Both the position numbers and the translations under genes were made by a program. Below, piece by piece: positions 5,841-9,384 of a stretch of 9,384 nucleotides of DNA. Origin of the DNA: a bacterium (GTDB taxonomy: Bacteria; JALSQH01); the NCBI GenBank assembly GCA_027004335.1, contig JALTID010000151.1, positions 1 through 9,384 on the forward strand. Reading direction: 5' to 3'. Position 1 is the stretch's first letter. Each line of letters opens with the position of its first letter. The notes under the pieces were generated by a model, which saw nothing but the letters and a program-made list of their open reading frames with translations, was not told where the DNA came from and searched no databases.

Positions 5841-6524
5841 TCACTCCATGTAGAGAGAATTTTTTTCAATTATCTCTATTACTGCATCAGGTAAAAGATA
5901 TTTAATAGATTTACCCTCTCTCACATTTTTTCTTATTTCAGAAGAGGAAATTTCTAACAGAGTGAAATCAAAAAATAGGATTGAGTTACCACTTTTTTTG
6001 TGGATTAATTTTCTTTTTTTAAAATCCACTTCAAATTCCTCTATTGTTTTTTCATCAAATGGAGGGAAAAATTCTTCTCTTTTTTCAAATAAAATGGTTG
6101 AATGTCTTGGCCTCCTTGCCACGACGAAGTTTGCAAGAGGGAAGAGTTCCATGAAATTCTTCCATGTATGTAGATTCTTGAATGAGTCCATTCCAATTAT
6201 AAAAAATATTTCATCCCCGGAGTATTTTTCTCTGAGGTCTCTGAGGGTATCCACTGTGTAACTTGGTCTGTCAATGTCGAGGTCGTGAGTTTCAATGTCA
6301 AAATTAAAATTATCCTCAATGGCAGCTCTTATTATCTGGATTCTAATTCCGGGTGAAGTTATTTTTCTTCCCAGTTTGTGAGGAGGGATTTTTGATGGTA
6401 AAAAATAAACTCTTTCCAGGTTAAATGTAAAGTATGCTTCTTCGGCAAGCCTTAGATGTCCATAGTGTATCGGATCAAAAGTCCCTCCCAGAAATCCTAT
6501 TTTCCTATTCACGGATCTGTCCAT
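5841..6524 (-). CDS. nadD: Nicotinate-mononucleotide adenylyltransferase NadD
   Basis: This enzyme joins nicotinate mononucleotide and ATP to make nicotinate adenine dinucleotide, the penultimate step of NAD synthesis, in the cytoplasm. At 227 residues it is slightly longer than the usual 190-215, with an insertion of charged residues around 141-180. The nucleotidyltransferase motif GGTFDPIHYGH (13-23) carries the HxGH histidines 20 and 23. FFIIGMDSFKNLHTW (107-121) is the mononucleotide-binding block, and ISSSEIR (192-198) is the second phosphate-binding motif. ATG 6524 lies inside proA (20-base overlap) with GGGGA almost touching it. GTG 6512 is a possible alternative that keeps the conserved domain whole. 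Confidence 0.96.
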   Translation of the reverse strand: MDRSVNRKIGFLGGTFDPIHYGHLRLAEEAYFTFNLERVYFLPSKIPPHKLGRKITSPGIRIQIIRAAIEDNFNFDIETHDLDIDRPSYTVDTLRDLREKYSGDEIFFIIGMDSFKNLHTWKNFMELFPLANFVVARRPRHSTILFEKREEFFPPFDEKTIEEFEVDFKKRKLIHKKSGNSILFFDFTLLEISSSEIRKNVREGKSIKYLLPDAVIEIIEKNSLYME

Positions 6525-7761
6525 TCCCCAGAATTACAAATTTTTCCACAGTTAGTGCCTCAAGTCCCATTGGCCCATATGAATGAAGCCTCGTAGTGTT
6601 TATTCCGATCTCGGCCCCCAGCCCTAATTCATAACCATCACTCCATCTGGTTGAAGCATTTACCAAGACTGTTGATGAATTAACCTCTCTTAAAAATTTT
6701 CCTGCCTTCTGGTAATTTTCTGTGATAATAGACTCAGTGTGGGAGGAACCATATTTCTCAATGTGCTGGATTGCTTCATCTATATCTTTTACCACTTTTA
6801 CAGCTAAAATAAGATCCAGAAATTCCGCATAGTAATCCTCTTCAATAACTTCTTTAGCACGAGGAAGAATTTTTCTGGTTATTTCGCATCCCCTGATTTC
6901 TACTCCAGCTTTTTGATAAAGTTCATCTATCATGGGGAGGAATTTTTCCGCAATGTCTTTATGCACAAGAAGTGTTTCCATTGCGTTGCACACAGCAGGT
7001 CTCTGCACTTTTGCATTATATGCAATTTTTACCGCCATATCCAGATCAGCCTCATTATCAACATACACATGGCATACACCTTTGTAGTGCTTTAAAACAG
7101 GAATCCTTGAATTTTCTGTTACGAATCTGATCAGGCCTTCGCCCCCTCTCGGTATTATGAGGTCAATATATTCATCCTGCTGGAGCATTACTTTTATAGC
7201 CTCTCTATCGGTAACCGGGATTACCTGCACAATCTCAGGGGGGAGCCCCGATTTTTCTATCCCTTTTTGAAAAAGTTCTCCCATGATTCTGTTTGAATTT
7301 ATCGCTTCACTCCCACCCCTTAAAATTACAGCGTTACCAGATTTAAAAGTGAGACTTGCTGCATCAATGGTTACATTGGGTCTTGATTCATATATGATCC
7401 CGATTACACCGAGGGGTATTCTCATTTTATTGACAATGAGGCCGTTGGGTCTTCTCCATGTTTTTGTGATCTCCCCCACAGGGTCAGGAAGAGCTGCCAC
7501 CTGTTTCAGTCCATCGATCATTGTGGCGATTCTCTTGTCAGTTAATTCAAGCCTGTCAAGGAGCGGCTTAGAAAGTCCTTTCTCCTCTCCTGCAATGAGA
7601 TCTTTTCTGTTTTCTTCCTTTATTTTTTCAGCATTTTCCTCAATAAGGGAAGCCACATTAAAAAGTACATCGTTTTTAATTTTTGTTTCCGCCCTTGCAA
7701 TTTTTGGTGAAACCTCTTTTGATTTTCTGGCAATTTCTGTTACAAGTGTTTTTAATTCCAT
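6505..7761 (-). CDS. proA: Gamma-glutamyl phosphate reductase ProA
   Basis: ProA reduces gamma-glutamyl phosphate with NADPH to glutamate-5-semialdehyde, the second step of proline synthesis, and acts directly on the unstable product of ProB. It has 418 residues, the standard length. The aldehyde-dehydrogenase fold shows RIPLGVIGIIYESRPNVTIDAASL (114-137), LRGGSEAINSN (147-157), the catalytic Cys 258 in QRPAVCNAMETLLVH, and the C-terminal ELGLGAEIGINTTRLHSYGPMGL block (378-400). ATG 7761 overlaps the proB stop by ten bases and has GGAGG nine bases upstream. The immediate proB-proA order suits channelling or balanced synthesis of the two enzymes. Confidence 0.98.
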   Translation of the reverse strand: MELKTLVTEIARKSKEVSPKIARAETKIKNDVLFNVASLIEENAEKIKEENRKDLIAGEEKGLSKPLLDRLELTDKRIATMIDGLKQVAALPDPVGEITKTWRRPNGLIVNKMRIPLGVIGIIYESRPNVTIDAASLTFKSGNAVILRGGSEAINSNRIMGELFQKGIEKSGLPPEIVQVIPVTDREAIKVMLQQDEYIDLIIPRGGEGLIRFVTENSRIPVLKHYKGVCHVYVDNEADLDMAVKIAYNAKVQRPAVCNAMETLLVHKDIAEKFLPMIDELYQKAGVEIRGCEITRKILPRAKEVIEEDYYAEFLDLILAVKVVKDIDEAIQHIEKYGSSHTESIITENYQKAGKFLREVNSSTVLVNASTRWSDGYELGLGAEIGINTTRLHSYGPMGLEALTVEKFVILGNGQIRE

Positions 7762-8900
7762 CTTCTTTCTCCTCCACTTTCTTCCATTATTACCATTTTA
7801 TCTCTGTGGGTCACCTCTTCTGCAAAAAAATACCCCAGAATTTTTTCAATTTCAGCTGAGTTATGTCCTTTTATTTTTAAAATTTCCTCACTGTTATACT
7901 CACTCAACCCCCTTGCTATTTCGTTACCATTTTCATCTAATATACCCACAATATCTCCCCTTGTAAAACTGCCTGTTACATCTTTGATCCCGGAGGGAAG
8001 CAGACTTTTTCCCTTTTTTAATGCAGTAACAGCTCCCGAGTCAATAATAACCGCTCCTTTAGGTTTTGACATTGTAGCAAGCCAGAGTTTTTTGGACCTC
8101 ATTTTTTTCTTTCTGGGAAGAACGAGAGTTCCCTTTTCCTCACCACTCAGAATTTTTTGAATTATATTTTCTTTCTTGCCATTCGCAATTATCGTGGGGA
8201 TCCCCTTCAGTGACGCTTCGTATGCGGCGGTGAGTTTTGTAAACATACCCCCGGTTCCCACGGGAGTTGGAAGGGATCTTTTAAATTTTTCAATGAATTT
8301 GCGGTCAATATGAGATATGCATTTTATCAGTTCTGCATCACTGTTTTTAGCAGGATCTCCTGTGTAAACACCATCTACATCTGTGAGAATAATAAGTATA
8401 TCCGCCTCTATTAGAATTGCAACTTTCGCTGAGAGAGAATCATTATCTCCCAGCGTTATTTCCTCCACCGTCACTGTATCATTTTCATTTACCACAGGGA
8501 TAACATTCATGGAAAATAGTTTGTCAAAGGTATTAACAGCATTCAGGAATCTGCTCCTCACGCCGAGGTCTTCTCCTGTAAGGAGGATCTGTGCCACTCT
8601 TTTCCCATATTTCTCAAAGAGTTTCTCATATGTTCTTATAAGATGGCTCTGTCCAATGGCTGCCAGCGCTTGCTTCACAGGAATACTTGAAGGGATTCTC
8701 TCAATCCCCATTCTCTTCATACCTGCTCCTATTGCTCCAGAAGATACAATTACGACATTGGAGATTCCAGCTCCTTCAACCTGCTGTGCGATATTCTCAA
8801 TAAAATCTTCATCTAATCCCGCTTCTGAAGAGACAATCACCCTTGTCCCAATTTTGATAACAACTTTATTTAACCTTTCAGGAATTTCCCATTTGCACAT
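7752..8900 (-). CDS. proB: Glutamate 5-kinase ProB with PUA domain
   Basis: ProB phosphorylates glutamate with ATP to gamma-glutamyl phosphate and is normally the step inhibited by proline. It has 382 residues with two domains. The amino-acid kinase domain (about 10-260) shows VVIKIGTRVIV (13-23), IVSSGAIGAGM (51-61), VVNENDTV (136-143), LTDVDGVYTGDP (172-183) and GTGGMFTKLTAA (215-226). A PUA domain follows at about 282-356, beginning GAVIIDSGAVTALKKGKSLLPSG, as in many bacterial full-length ProB proteins. The last 25 residues are charged and poorly conserved. ATG 8900 lies inside the obg 3' end (23-base overlap) with only a weak AGAG upstream, so initiation probably depends on ribosomes finishing obg. 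Confidence 0.98.
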   Translation of the reverse strand: MCKWEIPERLNKVVIKIGTRVIVSSEAGLDEDFIENIAQQVEGAGISNVVIVSSGAIGAGMKRMGIERIPSSIPVKQALAAIGQSHLIRTYEKLFEKYGKRVAQILLTGEDLGVRSRFLNAVNTFDKLFSMNVIPVVNENDTVTVEEITLGDNDSLSAKVAILIEADILIILTDVDGVYTGDPAKNSDAELIKCISHIDRKFIEKFKRSLPTPVGTGGMFTKLTAAYEASLKGIPTIIANGKKENIIQKILSGEEKGTLVLPRKKKMRSKKLWLATMSKPKGAVIIDSGAVTALKKGKSLLPSGIKDVTGSFTRGDIVGILDENGNEIARGLSEYNSEEILKIKGHNSAEIEKILGYFFAEEVTHRDKMVIMEESGGERRWN

Positions 8901-9384
8901 TTTTGAGCTCTTTTACCATCTCCTTGAGTTTTGTAATTACTTCTTTTACTCCTTCTCCTGTGGCGGCGGAGATAGCAAAAACCTCCCTCTCAGTTTTATC
9001 TGCCAGTTTTTTCAAGAGATCAGGAAGTTTTTCTCTCTCTTCAGGGGAGAGAGTGTCAATTTTGTTAATAACAATTGTTTCCTTTTTATCCAGCAATTCC
9101 TTTTTAAACTCTCTAAGCTCCTTTCGTATGTTATAGTATTTTTCAACGATTTTTTCAATGCTTTTATTCTCGTAGATGTCGATCATATGGAGGATCACCT
9201 CTGTTCTTTCAATGTGTCTTAAAAATCTTGTTCCTAGACCTTTACCATATGCTGCCCCTTCTACTAGTCCCGGTATATCTGCAATTACAAAACTGAAGTC
9301 GTCAAATTTAACAGTGCCAAGGTGAGGAGTAAGTGTTGTAAAAGGGTAGGGAGCAACTTCAGGTTTTGCATTACTTACTGCTGA
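8878..9384 (-). CDS. obg: GTPase Obg/CgtA, C-terminal part (partial)
   Basis: Obg is an essential GTPase that binds the large ribosomal subunit and couples its assembly to growth and (p)ppGpp. The frame is open to the right edge of the window, so only the last 168 residues are present. They begin within the G domain just after the expected P-loop and contain the switch I block EVAPYPFTTLTPHLG, G3 DIPGLVEGA, GLGTRFLRHIERTEVILHMID, G4 NKID and G5 SAATGEGV. The protein stops soon after G5, so the C-terminal OCT domain found in some firmicute proteins is absent, as in many other bacteria. It is the most upstream gene seen in the minus-strand operon, whose promoter must lie beyond the window. Confidence 0.97.
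   Translation of the reverse strand, partial: SAVSNAKPEVAPYPFTTLTPHLGTVKFDDFSFVIADIPGLVEGAAYGKGLGTRFLRHIERTEVILHMIDIYENKSIEKIVEKYYNIRKELREFKKELLDKKETIVINKIDTLSPEEREKLPDLLKKLADKTEREVFAISAATGEGVKEVITKLKEMVKELKNVQMGNS

Noticed and set aside
7283-7966. Plus-strand open frame opposite proA and proB
   Set aside because: Antisense shadow of conserved coding sequence without a ribosome binding site or recognisable motif.
8383-9222. Long plus-strand open frame opposite proB and obg
   Set aside because: It is the antisense of two well-identified genes, has Ser/Phe/Leu-rich composition typical of shadow frames, and shows no domain.

Overview
The window is an ordinary bacterial chromosome segment of low G+C (roughly 38-40% by eye). 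Its lysine- and glutamate-rich proteins, short intergenic gaps and an Hsp20 gene would suit a moderately thermophilic or anaerobic lineage. The solute-binding protein has a signal peptide without a lipobox cysteine, which hints at a diderm envelope. I cannot name the organism.

Left third, plus strand (1-2590). The window opens with the 3' end of an unrecognised gene. Next, on the minus strand, lies the wreck of an IS256-family (Mutator-type) transposase, recognisable only when short frames are pieced together (about 285-697). A candidate promoter at its edge leads into a gene for an exported, aromatic-rich helical-repeat protein resembling the TatT/TRAP-T family. Then come a coiled-coil protein with a C-terminal zinc ribbon and a small heat-shock protein of the Hsp20 class. 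These two are 30 bases apart and probably cotranscribed. A strong intrinsic terminator closes this side.

Right two thirds, minus strand (9384 down to 2558). One tightly packed run of nine genes reads obg (partial), proB, proA, nadD, rsfS, rlmH, then the binding protein, ATPase and permease of a BtuFDC/FecBCD-type ABC importer (cobalamin, haem or ferric siderophore). Every junction overlaps or is within 2 bases, so this looks like a single translationally coupled operon. The first six genes join ribosome assembly and silencing (Obg, RsfS, RlmH), the first two steps of proline synthesis (ProB, ProA) and NAD synthesis (NadD). This core arrangement is known from several bacterial groups. The metal-chelate importer at its tail is the accessory part.

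The two transcription units converge with only 7 bases between stop codons, and the hsp20 terminator hairpin is also the coding sequence for the last residues of the permease. I found no CRISPR array, tRNA, rRNA, intact mobile element or defence system. The least ordinary points are the decayed transposase with its edge promoter, the coding/terminator overlap, the zinc-ribbon/Hsp20 pairing, the start-codon problem of the binding protein and the altered Walker B/D-loop of the ATPase.
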